A DNA stretch of 64,000 bases, taken from contig NZ_JAGMUJ010000084.1 in the NCBI RefSeq assembly GCF_019049255.1, positions 334,397-398,396 of the forward strand, in the 5' to 3' direction. Below the pieces are notes generated by a model. It was not told the origin of the DNA, made no database searches, and was given only the letters and a program-made list of their open reading frames with translations. Source of the stretch: Streptomyces sp. AC558_RSS880 (GTDB lineage Bacteria > Actinomycetota > Actinomycetes > Streptomycetales > Streptomycetaceae). The position numbers were made by a program, and so were the translations under genes. Shown here one piece after another: positions 26,101 to 33,704 of the stretch (positions within the stretch are counted from its first letter, which is position 1; each line of letters begins with the position of its first letter).

Positions 26101-27069
26101 CTCTACAACCGGTACTACGGGCCGGACCGCTACCAGGCGCTGTCCGAGGGCTGGCGGCACGCCGAGTACGGCGGTCCCTGGCGGCCGGGTGACAACCAGA
26201 ACCACTACGACCTGTTCTCCGCCGGCGGTGTCGAGTTCGTGGTGGTGGGCCTGTCGTACGGCGTGACGAAGGAGGAGGCCGCCTGGGCCGACTCCGTGTT
26301 CGAGCGCTACCCGGACCGCAACGGCATCCTGCTCTCGCACGACTACCTCGCGCCGAGCAGCAGCCCCGACGGACGCGGCGCCCCGTTCTCCGCGCCCGAC
26401 GGGTCGATGCTGTACAGGACGGTGGTGCAGGACAACCCGAACGTGTTCCTGATCCTCGCCGGTCACGAGCACGGCGTGGGCACCAATGTGAAGCCGAAGG
26501 TGGGCGAGGTCTCCCACGGCGTCGTCGAGCTGCTCGCGGACTACCAGTTCTACACCGTGTCCGCCGACCGGCTCGGGCTCACCGAGGTGGGCGGCTACCG
26601 GCCCGACGACCAGCTCCGGTTCGGTTCGAGCTTCTTCCGGATGCTGCAGTTCGACGTCGACCGGGCCGAGTTGACGGTGGACACCTACTCGCCGCTGCTC
26701 GACGAGTTCGGCGCCACCGAGTACGACGCGGACCACCGCTACGACGGCACCGAGGACAACATGGTGCTGCCGGTGGACCTCAGCACCCGCACCACGTCGT
26801 TCAGGACGGACTCGCTGGCGCTGTACGACCCGGTGCGCGTCATCGGCAGGGACAGGGTCGATTCCGGTGAGGTCGCCTCGGTGACCTGGAAGAACCTCAG
26901 GCCGGGCACGGCCCACGCGTGGTTCGTCACGGCGCGTTCGGCCGGCGGCGGCGTGACCGCGTCCGAGCCGAGCGTCTTCGTGACCGAGGACGCCCGCGGC
27001 CGGCCCGGCGCCTGGGGTCCCGGCGTACCCGCCTACCCGTGGTTCGCGTCCACCGCGGACCGGCGCTGA
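23101..27069 (+). CDS. Large secreted metallophosphoesterase with three-fold N-terminal repeat
   Basis: A 1322-residue exported protein. The Arg-rich N-terminus and hydrophobic core (LTGVALAALLLVGGTTAAAQA) form a signal peptide, possibly Tat. Three related blocks follow at ~residues 103, 320 and 454, each with F(D/T)VG(S/G)NS...YxNHxxVNG, then a cysteine motif SCGxNxDDF or DGCGDNRDDF, then GDG(S/N)CG(T/D)(N/S). Next come Ig-like segments (~610-770), a calcineurin-like phosphoesterase (~885-1130: VHFTDTQY, AHTGDIIENN, IAGNHDN, LLSHDY, AGHEHGVG) and a C-terminal FN3-like domain. All metal-ligand motifs are present. GGGAGGGCGG precedes ATG 23101. The natural substrate is unknown; an extracellular phosphodiester or nucleotide is likely. 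Confidence 0.88.
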   Translation: MRTGLRRRRPGGGSGARRLTGVALAALLLVGGTTAAAQADPKRPTEQAGSAGGTSLPTLVPRDGTYLEGTERVAATPTLAGDSVTKLAVDGKEVDAERTVGVSRLTFDVGSNSTEARYRNHIVVNGGHRADIGDLVNERGTIEIPNQHLVKGENTIEIVAGTVESSCGTNHDDFVLSDITLELLGETADGEENEYTYSFGDGSCGTNPTLRTRATLTFFVLGDPQGTTGLRTDLETTKLGNGTHVLSATTTSGKTVENDVTVNNAPAGAPRLLPEDGTLVAGARTVSASLPAGTGGGVESLTVDGAAPVTEGHLGNGAATFSFDVGSNSIDDKYDNHLLVNGKRIDLGGTWVSQRTEIAVPARHLVPGDNTVKVVTGAYRDGCGDNRDDFDIAHLELALDGGTVTGRDVADSYALGDGSCGDSDTRLREVELHYSIDAPAVHVSDTLGAGTATLGFTVGGNSIEARYGNHVLVNGRKQVLESDFAGQHVDLAFPNEWLEPGWNTVDFVAGTYPTSCGDNRDDFAVSGITLTPASGTATGRMIKGSYSLGDGNCGDNVNPLAEIDLEFFVEGPAQGLRADLDTRRIDDGEHTLAAVSRSGEKATRTLVTDNSAPRVTASVPAAGQRITASVVLDVRLEDASGVVDGPEVKLDGKPVEPGTAVGPGLSAGAHTLSVSGTDSLGNTGTREVTFTSAGIPDTPTGLTPKAGTTDAGRSVRLSAEVAEPDGGTVSATFSEAEILTPRQVYEGTADSVPTTLRVPGERRVKAAGLAPADGRTLDAPAAQEVTYQRFDVPVKGRTDAPVLRWEGVIDPERLAALRVWNTATKRWDVLTSARGAADGDTVLTAVVDRAYVDRQRVHVMVTGEDPFADDIDAGDPDRFADPDAYDFSIVHFTDTQYLSEGAVEQETAAERAVWEKAYGDVTRWIAANKDERKISYVAHTGDIIENNIRKPADEATRRQVVGEMEVSSKQQRILDDAGVPNGVIAGNHDNQSGTENGPDALYNRYYGPDRYQALSEGWRHAEYGGPWRPGDNQNHYDLFSAGGVEFVVVGLSYGVTKEEAAWADSVFERYPDRNGILLSHDYLAPSSSPDGRGAPFSAPDGSMLYRTVVQDNPNVFLILAGHEHGVGTNVKPKVGEVSHGVVELLADYQFYTVSADRLGLTEVGGYRPDDQLRFGSSFFRMLQFDVDRAELTVDTYSPLLDEFGATEYDADHRYDGTEDNMVLPVDLSTRTTSFRTDSLALYDPVRVIGRDRVDSGEVASVTWKNLRPGTAHAWFVTARSAGGGVTASEPSVFVTEDARGRPGAWGPGVPAYPWFASTADRR

Positions 27070-27082
27070 CCGGTTGCCGAAC

Positions 27083-27125
27083 CACACCGCCGCCCCGGAC
27101 CCGACCGGTCCGGGGCGGCGGTGTG
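27083..27125. terminator. Strong bidirectional hairpin terminator
   Basis: A 19-bp perfect stem (27083-27101 pairing with 27107-27125) around the 5-base loop CGACC. It sits between the convergent phosphoesterase and small membrane protein genes and can serve both. There is no T-tract, as is usual in Streptomyces. Confidence 0.85.
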
Positions 27126-27126
27126 T

Positions 27127-27540
27127 TCACCTCGTGCCGGTGCCGCCACGCCGTTCGTACCGGAGTGCCGCGCCCGTCGCGACGGCGCCGAGGCCCTCCC
27201 AGAGCGCGACGCCGACGAACGCCTCCGGCGCCCTCCCGCCGATCACGGCAACCGTGAACACCGTGCAGGTCAGCAGCCGGAAGGGCACCGTCCAGCGGAA
27301 GAAGGCCCGCCAGTCGGCGAGCGCGGCCAGCACGTAGTACACGCCCATGTTGAGCGCCGCCGTCGACGACGCCGTCACGAACGCCGGTGTGTGGTCGCCG
27401 CTCCCCCGCTCGCCGGGCGTGGCGAGGCCGAGCAGCGACAGCTGCGTGTCCGGCGAGACCAGGCCCACCGTGCCGAGAACGGCGGCGAGCACGCCGAACA
27501 CGGCCATGGTCCAGCCCGAGGGCGAACGGGGGCGTCTCAC
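27127..27540 (-). CDS. Small four-helix membrane protein, unidentified
   Basis: A 137-residue protein with about four membrane segments (MAVFGVLAAVLGTVGLVSP; MGVYYVLAALADW; LLTCTVFTVAVIGG; VGVALWEGLGAVATGAAL). No catalytic motif is seen and the family is not recognised. GTG 27540 lies a few bases after the stop of the GH16 gene, so the two are probably translated from one message. The internal ATG at 27507 is an alternative start just before the first helix. The gene ends directly at the 27083-27125 terminator. Confidence 0.65.
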   Translation of the reverse strand: MRRPRSPSGWTMAVFGVLAAVLGTVGLVSPDTQLSLLGLATPGERGSGDHTPAFVTASSTAALNMGVYYVLAALADWRAFFRWTVPFRLLTCTVFTVAVIGGRAPEAFVGVALWEGLGAVATGAALRYERRGGTGTR

Positions 27541-27544
27541 CGGT

Positions 27545-28777
27545 TCAGCCCACCGTCCACTTCTGGTTCGCCCCGCCCGTGCAGGTCCAGATCTGCAGGC
27601 GGGTGCCGTTGGCGGAGTTGTTGCCGGTCACGTCCAGGCACTTGTCGGCCTGCGGGTTGACGATGTCGCGGGCGGCGGTGACGACCCATCTCTGGGCGGC
27701 GGTGCCGTTGCAGTCCCACAGCTGGACCGGCGTGCCGTCGGCGGTGCCGCCGGAGGCGACGTCCAGGCACTTGCCGAGGGCGCGGATCGTGCCGTCGGAG
27801 CCCACGGTCCAGTTCTGCGCGGAGGTGCCGTTGCAGTCGTAGAGCTGTACGGGGGTGCCGTTGGCGGTGCCGGCCCCGGCGACGTCGACGCACTTGCCGG
27901 CCAGGCCGCGGATCGCGCCGCCGGCCGGGGAGTCACCGGTCGTCACCGACACGTGGTCCACCACGAGTTGCTGCGGGAAGACGGTGGAGCCGTCCGGGTC
28001 CCCGGGCCAGTAGCCGCCCACCGCCAGGTTCAGGATCAGGAAGTACGGCTTGTTGAACACCCACTGCTTGCCGCCGAGGTCGGCGGGGGTGCGCCGCTGG
28101 TAGACGTTGCCGTCGACGGACCAGGTGATCGAGTCCGGTGCCCAGTCGACGGCGAAGGTGTGGAAGGCGTCCGCGAAGGCCTGGCCGCCCGGCAGCGTGT
28201 AGCCGGCGCCGATGCCGCCGGAGCCGGAGTAGCCGGGGCCGTGGATCGTGCCGTGGACCGTGGAGGGTTCGAAGCCGACGTTCTCCATGATGTCGATCTC
28301 GCCCGAGTCCGGCCAGTCGACCGGCGTGCCCAGCATCCAGAACGCGGGCCACATGCCCTGTCCGCGCGGGATCTTCATCCGCGCCTCGACGTGTCCGTAC
28401 TGCGCGGTGAACTTGCCGGAGGTGTTGAGCCGGGCCGAGGTGTACTGGCAGGTTCCGTACCAGCACTGGTAGTTGGCGGGGTTCTCCTTGCGGGCCGTGA
28501 TGACCAGGTGGCCCTGGCCGTCCAGGGCGGCGTTCTTGTTGCCGGACGTGTAGTACTGCCGCTCGTGGTTGTTGACGTTGTCGCCGGTCTCGATCTGCCA
28601 CTTCGAGGAGTCGACCGCCGCGCCGGCGGGCCCGTCGAAGGTGTCCGAGAACGTCACGGCCGCCGCGGCGGCGGCATCGGCCGGTTCCGCCTTCGCGGTC
28701 CCTGCCGCGCCGGACGCGACCAGCGCGGCGGACACGGCGGCGACCAGCCATCTGCGGAGTCTGCGTGGAGAGGACAT
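27545..28777 (-). CDS. Secreted GH16 endo-beta-1,3-glucanase with ricin-type (CBM13) domain
   Basis: A 410-residue exported enzyme. Signal peptide ~1-30 (RRWLVAAVSAALVASGAAG). The GH16 domain (~40-280) holds the laminarinase-type active site GEIDIMENVG with Glu160 as nucleophile, Asp162, and Glu165 as acid/base, plus WPAFWML before it. The methionine-bulge form of the motif points to beta-1,3-glucan. Residues ~288-410 form a three-part ricin B/CBM13 domain with repeated GKC(V/L)DVAxxGTAxGTPVQL and QxW motifs that bind sugar. GGAAAGGGAGAG precedes the ATG. A consensus-like promoter lies at 28856-28884. Probable role: breakdown of fungal or plant beta-1,3-glucan. Confidence 0.93.
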   Translation of the reverse strand: MSSPRRLRRWLVAAVSAALVASGAAGTAKAEPADAAAAAAVTFSDTFDGPAGAAVDSSKWQIETGDNVNNHERQYYTSGNKNAALDGQGHLVITARKENPANYQCWYGTCQYTSARLNTSGKFTAQYGHVEARMKIPRGQGMWPAFWMLGTPVDWPDSGEIDIMENVGFEPSTVHGTIHGPGYSGSGGIGAGYTLPGGQAFADAFHTFAVDWAPDSITWSVDGNVYQRRTPADLGGKQWVFNKPYFLILNLAVGGYWPGDPDGSTVFPQQLVVDHVSVTTGDSPAGGAIRGLAGKCVDVAGAGTANGTPVQLYDCNGTSAQNWTVGSDGTIRALGKCLDVASGGTADGTPVQLWDCNGTAAQRWVVTAARDIVNPQADKCLDVTGNNSANGTRLQIWTCTGGANQKWTVG

Positions 28778-28855
28778 GGCTCTCCCTTTCCGTACGGCGA
28801 CCCGGATGTACGGGTGCGCCGACCGAGGTTGTGGGGGTGAAGGTGCAGCCACTTG

Positions 28856-28884
28856 ATTTAAGGAGTGAGATAAGAGGGCGTCAA
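28856..28884 (-). promoter_or_regulatory. Promoter of the GH16 glucanase gene
   Basis: On the minus strand TTGACG (28879-28884) and TTAAAT (28856-28861) are separated by exactly 17 bases, a good match to the housekeeping sigma consensus. The predicted untranslated leader is about 70 bases. No CebR box is present here. Confidence 0.6.
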
Positions 28885-28943
28885 GCCCCTGGTACGGACC
28901 AGGAATCGCCGGGCGCGCGCCCGGGCCGCACCCGGACCCCCGT

Positions 28944-29300
28944 TCACGCCGTCGTGCCCCACGAGGTCCGGTGCGCGCAGCCCGGGTCGTGCTCGGTCGC
29001 GCACGACGTCCACCAGCGTTCGCAGCACGCGGCCTCCACCTCCGCCCGCGCGAACGCGGCGGCCGCCGCGTCGCGCCACGCCGCCCGGCGGCCCTCGCGT
29101 TCCCGCAGGACGGCGACGGCGCGCCGTTCGTCGGCGATGACGGTCTCCCGCACGACACCGATCACCGGGGCGAGCGAGGCGACCGCCATCGCGAGGGTGG
29201 TCCAGAGGGGGACGGCGCCCCAGGTGCGCACGGTGCAGAAGGAGAGCCAGAGGGCGACGGCGACGTACAGGGCGATGAGAGTGCGGCTGCCCCTGCTCAT
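28944..29300 (-). CDS. Small membrane protein, unidentified
   Basis: A 118-residue protein with two membrane helices near the N-terminus (LIALYVAVALWLSFCTV and VPLWTTLAMAVASLAPVIGV), followed by a charged, Ala/Arg/Glu-rich helical tail that ends with several Cys, Trp and His residues (AACCERWWTSCATEHDPGC). ATG 29300 follows GAAGGAGAAC, a strong ribosome binding site, which rejects longer upstream starts. The Cys-rich tail could bind metal, but the family is not recognised. It stands alone and has no shared operon. Confidence 0.65.
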   Translation of the reverse strand: MSRGSRTLIALYVAVALWLSFCTVRTWGAVPLWTTLAMAVASLAPVIGVVRETVIADERRAVAVLREREGRRAAWRDAAAAAFARAEVEAACCERWWTSCATEHDPGCAHRTSWGTTA

Positions 29301-29480
29301 GACTGTTCTCCTTCGCGGCCCGTCCGGTGGACTTCTGATGCCCCGGATGTGCGCGGGCATGACTCCTTGCCGACTACATCGGCCAAGTTCCCTTGTGTGA
29401 AGTCGAGTTGCTACCCGGTCGCCTCACCACGCGTCACACTGCTTGCGAGGAGTCCGGCCGTTGGGGAGCGGGGGCGGAGC

Positions 29481-30326
29481 ATGGTCGCGCACAGACCGGT
29501 CGTGGCCGCGGTGGCGGGGACGTTGCTGCTGGTGGGGTGCACCGGGACGGAGGAGGGGACCGGCGCCCCGAAGCCGTCCGGGGGAGGGAGGACCACGGCC
29601 GGTGAACCGGGTCCCGGCCCGTCGTCCCCGGCCGCCTCCGAGGACACCGGCCCGTACACCGTGGCGGAGGACCGGGCGCCCGGCACCCGGGCCGAGGCGG
29701 TCGAGTTCGTGCGCGGAATCACCGTGCGGCCCGACTACTTCGGCGTCGGCTTCCGCAAGAACGATCCGTACGAGAGCGATCCGGCCGAGTGGGCGGTGCT
29801 GGGCGAGGACTGTCTGTGGCGCCGCGAGCCACTGCCGGACCGGGTACTGGCCAGCCTCACCCGGGCGTTCGTCCTGCCGGAGGCGAAGGGCAAGGAGGCC
29901 GTGTACGTGTCCGTCACCGTGACGGTGCACGAGGACACCGCGGCCGGGCGACGGGACATGGCCGTCTCCCTGGAGGAGGCGCTGCGCTGTCCGGAGCAGC
30001 GACTGAACGCCACGCAGCGGGTGCGGGGGCTGTACTCGCAGGCCAATCCGTTCGACGAGGAACGCAACGCCATCGCCGACGACGATCTCACGGAGACCGG
30101 GGAGTACCTGGTGGACGGGGAGAAGGGCGCGCGTCCCTTCGACTGGTTCAAGTACCGGCTCGGTCCCGTCACCGTGGCCGCCACCGCCCGTATCGGCGGC
30201 GGGCGGACCGAGGAGGAGCAGTCCGCCGTCTCGGCGGACGTGGCCAAGGGGGTCGGCTTCGTCGCCGCCGACATCGACCGGCTGGCGGACGCCCGGGAGC
30301 CGGGCGGGAAGGGAGGCTCGCGATGA
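29481..30326 (+). CDS. Secreted lipoprotein, unidentified, co-transcribed with a Ser/Thr kinase
   Basis: A 281-residue lipoprotein. The signal sequence VAAVAGTLLLVGC ends in a lipobox with the modified cysteine at about residue 20, followed by a low-complexity Gly/Pro/Ser/Thr spacer to ~60. The folded part (~60-270) has no known catalytic motif (VEFVRGITVRPDYFGVGFRK; WAVLGEDCLWRREPLPDRVL). Its stop overlaps the kinase start (ATGA at 30323), so the two are translationally coupled and probably work together, for instance as an extracytoplasmic partner and a signalling kinase. Start ATG 29481 is preceded by GGAGC-type sequence. Confidence 0.8.
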   Translation: MVAHRPVVAAVAGTLLLVGCTGTEEGTGAPKPSGGGRTTAGEPGPGPSSPAASEDTGPYTVAEDRAPGTRAEAVEFVRGITVRPDYFGVGFRKNDPYESDPAEWAVLGEDCLWRREPLPDRVLASLTRAFVLPEAKGKEAVYVSVTVTVHEDTAAGRRDMAVSLEEALRCPEQRLNATQRVRGLYSQANPFDEERNAIADDDLTETGEYLVDGEKGARPFDWFKYRLGPVTVAATARIGGGRTEEEQSAVSADVAKGVGFVAADIDRLADAREPGGKGGSR

Positions 30327-31381
30327 GTGAGCCGCTGCGGCCGTCCGATCCTTCCCGCATCGCGGGCTTCCGGTTGCTGCGGCGCCTCGGCGCGGGCGGC
30401 ATGGGCGTGGTCTATCTGGGGCGCACCGACGCCGGGAAGCTGGCCGCGGTCAAGGTGATCCACGCCGAGAGCGCCGCCGACGACGCGTTCCGGGCCCGGT
30501 TCGCACGGGAGACGGAGCTCGCCCGGCGGGTGGACAACCCCTGGGTCGTACCGGTGCTCGACGCGGACGCCGACGCGCGGACGCCGTGGCTGGCCACCGC
30601 GTTCGTCCCCGGGTCCTCCCTCGCCGAGGCCGTCGCCGCGCAGGGCCCGCTGCCGGCCCGGGCCGCGCGTGTCCTGGGCGGGCTGCTGGCCGGCGCGCTG
30701 GCCGACGTGCACGCGGCGGGGCTGGTGCACCGCGACGTCAAGCCCGGCAACATCCTGCTGGCCCCGGACGGCCCCCGGCTCATCGACTTCGGTATCGCCC
30801 GGGCCGTCGACGACACCGCGCTGACCGCGTCGGGGCTCGTGGTCGGCACCCCCGGCTTCCTCGCCCCGGAGCAGGCGCGCGGCGAGCCCGCCGGCTCCGC
30901 GAGCGACGTCTTCGCGCTGGGCTGCGTCCTGGCGTACGCGATGTCCGGCCGGCCGCCCTTCGGCACCGGGGAGCCGGACGCGCTGCTGTACCGCACGGTC
31001 CACGACGATCCGGAACTGGACGGGGTGGGGGCCGCGTCACGGCCGCTCGTGGCCCGCTGCCTCGACAAGGATCCGGGGGCGCGCCCCACGGCGGCGGAGA
31101 CGGCCGCGCAGCTCGCCGAGGACGTCCCGGACGGGGCCGAGGCCTACGACACCGTCCGGTTCGCGGCCCACGGCCTGACCGCCGCCGGCGACGACGGCCC
31201 CTCCGCCCTCCGCTCCGAACTGCTGCGCCGCCCCTGGCAGGGCATCACGCGCAGGATCTCCTACGATCCCGGCGGCCAGTTCTACGACGCCACCCAGGAC
31301 GGCGGCGCCTTCCTCTACCGGGTCACCGACGGCGCCGCCCGCTTCGTCGCCCGCGCGGACGACATCGGCCGGAAGGCATGA
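30323..31381 (+). CDS. Serine/threonine protein kinase (Hanks type), soluble
   Basis: A 352-residue kinase. Gly loop LGAGGMGVVYLG (22-33), Lys44 (AAVKVI), catalytic HRDVKPGN (136-143, Asp138), metal-binding DFGIA (Asp155) and APEQARG activation-segment end are all present. After the kinase domain (~280) comes a ~70-residue tail (QGITRRISYDPGGQFYDA...) without a membrane helix or PASTA domain, so it differs from PknB types. The start overlaps the lipoprotein stop (ATGA). No substrate can be predicted; the lipoprotein is the likely functional partner. Confidence 0.92.
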   Translation: MSEPLRPSDPSRIAGFRLLRRLGAGGMGVVYLGRTDAGKLAAVKVIHAESAADDAFRARFARETELARRVDNPWVVPVLDADADARTPWLATAFVPGSSLAEAVAAQGPLPARAARVLGGLLAGALADVHAAGLVHRDVKPGNILLAPDGPRLIDFGIARAVDDTALTASGLVVGTPGFLAPEQARGEPAGSASDVFALGCVLAYAMSGRPPFGTGEPDALLYRTVHDDPELDGVGAASRPLVARCLDKDPGARPTAAETAAQLAEDVPDGAEAYDTVRFAAHGLTAAGDDGPSALRSELLRRPWQGITRRISYDPGGQFYDATQDGGAFLYRVTDGAARFVARADDIGRKA

Positions 31382-31481
31382 CGGGGCACCGGACCACGGG
31401 GGGTCGAACGGGTGCGCTACATTTTGCTCGCCCTTGACCGCGATCACTCACGATCTCTCACGCTACGGAGCCGGCACCCCC

Positions 31482-31904
31482 ATGAGCGACATCGTCAACG
31501 GACTCGGCCGGGCCACCGCCTACGGCGCACTCGGACTGGTACTGCTGGTCCTCGGCATCGTCCTGGTCGACGTGCTGACGCCCGGAAAGCTCGGCCGGCA
31601 GATCTGGCAGGAGCGCAATCGGAACGCCGCGATGGTGCTGAGCTCCGCGCTGCTCGGCATCGGCGGGATCGTGTTCACGTCGATCTGGACCACGTACGAG
31701 GACTTCGGCAAGGGGCTGGCGTCGACCGCGGCGTTCGGCGTGCTGGGTCTGGTGATGATGGCCGTGGCGTTCCTGGTGGTGGACCTCATCACCCCGGGGC
31801 GGCTGGGTGCCACGCTGGTCGAGCCCGAACCCCACCCGGCGGTCTGGGTGACGGCGTCCTGCAACCTCGCGGTGTCCGCCGTCATTTCGGCGTCCATCGC
31901 CTGA
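31482..31904 (+). CDS. DUF350 membrane protein
   Basis: A 140-residue protein with four membrane helices in two repeated pairs: YGALGLVLLVLGIVLVDVLTPGKLG and, 70 residues later, FGVLGLVMMAVAFLVVDLITPGRLG. This internal duplication and the DxLTPGxL motif define the DUF350 family. ATG 31482 is chosen since it lies directly before the first helix; an upstream ATG at 31434 would add 16 residues without a clear ribosome binding site. Function unknown; relatives elsewhere sit near potassium-channel-like or polyamine genes, but here it is alone. Confidence 0.8.
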   Translation: MSDIVNGLGRATAYGALGLVLLVLGIVLVDVLTPGKLGRQIWQERNRNAAMVLSSALLGIGGIVFTSIWTTYEDFGKGLASTAAFGVLGLVMMAVAFLVVDLITPGRLGATLVEPEPHPAVWVTASCNLAVSAVISASIA

Positions 31905-31919
31905 CGCGGGTGCCTTCGC

Positions 31920-31961
31920 ACCGCCCGGCTGCCGCGTCCCGGGGCGCGGCGGCCGGGCGGT
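31920..31961. terminator. Hairpin terminator between convergent genes
   Basis: A 17-base stem with one mismatch (31920-31936 with 31945-31961) around an 8-base loop. It lies between DUF350 and the CE15 esterase gene and probably ends both transcripts. Confidence 0.75.
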
Positions 31962-31967
31962 GGCGGT

Positions 31968-33614
31968 TCAGGAGCCGGTGCAGGTGAGCGTGTGCGGCGC
32001 CGTCGAGGAGCTGCCGGTGGCCGTGAAGCCGAAGGTGGTCGTGGCGCCCGGTGCGACGGCGCCGTTCCATTCGGTGTTGCGCACCGTGACCGCTCCACCG
32101 GTCCCGGTGTTCCGGCCGTTCCAGAGGCTGCTGAGGGACTGGCCCGACGCGAGCGTCATGCCGACGGTCCAGCCGTCGAGGGCGCCGCTGCCGTCGTTGC
32201 GCACGGTCACCTCGCCCTGGAAGCCGCCGGACCAGCTGTTGACCGTGCGGTAGGTGGCGGTGCAGGTGTCGTCCGGCGTGCCGGGACCGCCGCCCGTGTC
32301 ACCGCCGTCGCCTCCCCCTGTGTCACCGCCGGTGCCGCCGCCGCTCGAGCCGCCGTCGGCGAGGCCCGGGGTCTGCCAGTCCCGCCATGCGGAGAGGTCG
32401 CCGGACTTGGCCGGGGAGATCCTGAACACCCCGGAGGAACTACCGGACTTCAGCAGGAACTTCTGGATGTTCTGCTGCAGCGGGGTGCGCCATTCCGGCC
32501 GGGCCGCGCAGTGGGTGCCGTCCTGTACGTCGGACCAGTAGCTGATGTTCCCGCCCGCGCCCAGCGCCTTGTAGACCTCGGCGCCGCCCAGCGCCGCCAC
32601 GCTGCCCGACCGGGCGCCCAGCCAGTCGACGTGCGGGTTCTCCATGACGAGCAGCCCTCGCGGCGCGACCAGACCCACGATCTCGTGGGTGTCCACGGGG
32701 AGGGTGGCGGGGCTGCCGGTGAAGGAGCCGAAGGCGTCGCCCAGCCAGGGCTGTTCGGAGTAGGCGCTGCTCAGCGGCTGCGCGCCGCTCTCACCGGGGA
32801 TGCCGCGGAAGACGCCGGTGCCGGCGCTGCCCGACTCGATCGGCATGGTGAGCGCGATGCGCTGGTCGAAGGCGCCGGCCACGAAGGCGCCCTTGCCGAA
32901 GCGTGAGCAACCGGTGACCCCGGTGGCGTCCGCGCGGAGCACGCTGCCGTCGGACTGCTCGATGACGTCGATGACCCGGCTCACCCCCCATGACCAGGCC
33001 ATGAGCAGGCCGGTGCTGCTGGAGGAACCGTAGAGGCCGTAGAACGCGCCCTGCTTGTCGCTGCGGGGTGTGCCCTCCTTCCCCACCGCGTACGGGTCGA
33101 GGGAGATGACGGCCGCGCCGGAGTTCTTGATGGTGGCGGTGTCCGCGCCCAGCCCTCCGAGCACCACGACCGCGGGGAACGGGCCGGTACCGCCCGGCAG
33201 GTCGACGCTCGCGGAGAAGCTCGCGCTCCTGCCCTGGTGCGTCACCCGCACGGTGATGCCGGTGCGCGACACCGTGCCCGTGACGCTCTCGGGCCTGGCG
33301 GGCTTCTGACCGTAGACGTGTCTCTCCGCCAGCTCCCGGATCTCCGCACGCCGGCAACGCCAGTCGGACCGGGTGGAGATGCGCGTGCCGTCCAGTTTCC
33401 GGAAGGGGTCGGGGAGCTTGGAGTAGGAGGTGAGGGGCCCGGTGTCGGGGACGGCGCAGTCGGCTCCGTCGTCCTCGACACCGGGTTCCGCCGCGACGGG
33501 AACGAGGGGGTCGGCGGTGCCCGGCCGTGGGAAGAGAGCGGCGACGGCCAGGCTCACGGCAACCGCGAAGACCGCGGCCACCCAGGCCCAGGCCCAGTGT
33601 CGGGGGAAGCGCAT
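31968..33614 (-). CDS. Secreted CE15 glucuronoyl methylesterase with CBM2
   Basis: A 548-residue enzyme. An N-terminal signal/anchor (~10-28) is followed by the CE15 alpha/beta-hydrolase (~60-420) with the signature GCSRFGKGAF. Ser237 is the nucleophile, Arg238 the substrate binder, Glu260 (PIESGSAG) a likely acid and His368 (DGTHCA) the base. A Gly/Thr/Asp linker (~425-455) leads to a type 2 carbohydrate-binding module (~456-548; SWSGGFQGEVTVRN, SLWNG, NTEWNG). CE15 enzymes cut the ester between lignin and the glucuronic acid of xylan. GGAGGTACCG precedes ATG. A perfect CebR box and xylanase-type boxes lie upstream, tying expression to cellobiose and xylan. Confidence 0.93.
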   Translation of the reverse strand: MRFPRHWAWAWVAAVFAVAVSLAVAALFPRPGTADPLVPVAAEPGVEDDGADCAVPDTGPLTSYSKLPDPFRKLDGTRISTRSDWRCRRAEIRELAERHVYGQKPARPESVTGTVSRTGITVRVTHQGRSASFSASVDLPGGTGPFPAVVVLGGLGADTATIKNSGAAVISLDPYAVGKEGTPRSDKQGAFYGLYGSSSSTGLLMAWSWGVSRVIDVIEQSDGSVLRADATGVTGCSRFGKGAFVAGAFDQRIALTMPIESGSAGTGVFRGIPGESGAQPLSSAYSEQPWLGDAFGSFTGSPATLPVDTHEIVGLVAPRGLLVMENPHVDWLGARSGSVAALGGAEVYKALGAGGNISYWSDVQDGTHCAARPEWRTPLQQNIQKFLLKSGSSSGVFRISPAKSGDLSAWRDWQTPGLADGGSSGGGTGGDTGGGDGGDTGGGPGTPDDTCTATYRTVNSWSGGFQGEVTVRNDGSGALDGWTVGMTLASGQSLSSLWNGRNTGTGGAVTVRNTEWNGAVAPGATTTFGFTATGSSSTAPHTLTCTGS

Positions 33615-33631
33615 CGGTACCTCCAGAAGGG

Positions 33632-33645
33632 TGGGAGCGCTCCCA
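33632..33645. promoter_or_regulatory. CebR operator (perfect 14-bp box)
   Basis: TGGGAGCGCTCCCA is identical to the known binding site of the cellobiose repressor CebR in Streptomyces. It lies 18 bases ahead of the CE15 start codon, touching the -10 box, where a bound repressor would block transcription. It is the only perfect copy I saw in the window. Confidence 0.85.
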
Positions 33646-33674
33646 GGCTAGAAACGGCTTCAGGGACATGACAA
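33645..33674 (-). promoter_or_regulatory. Predicted promoter of the CE15 esterase gene
   Basis: On the minus strand TTGTCA (33669-33674), an 18-base spacer and TAGCCT (33645-33650). The CebR box begins at the last base of the -10 hexamer, consistent with steric repression by CebR. Confidence 0.5.
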
Positions 33675-33704
33675 CAACACCGACAGACCCGTTTCAGATT
33701 GACT

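Noticed and set aside
23068..27087. A 1339-codon antisense frame opposite the metallophosphoesterase
   Set aside because: Low-complexity Arg/Val/Gly/His translation with no motif; the plus strand shows a signal peptide and all metal-ligand motifs.
32254..32360. Short repeats (GGDTGGG coding) considered as CRISPR or tandem array
   Set aside because: They encode the Gly/Thr/Asp linker between the CE15 catalytic domain and CBM2.
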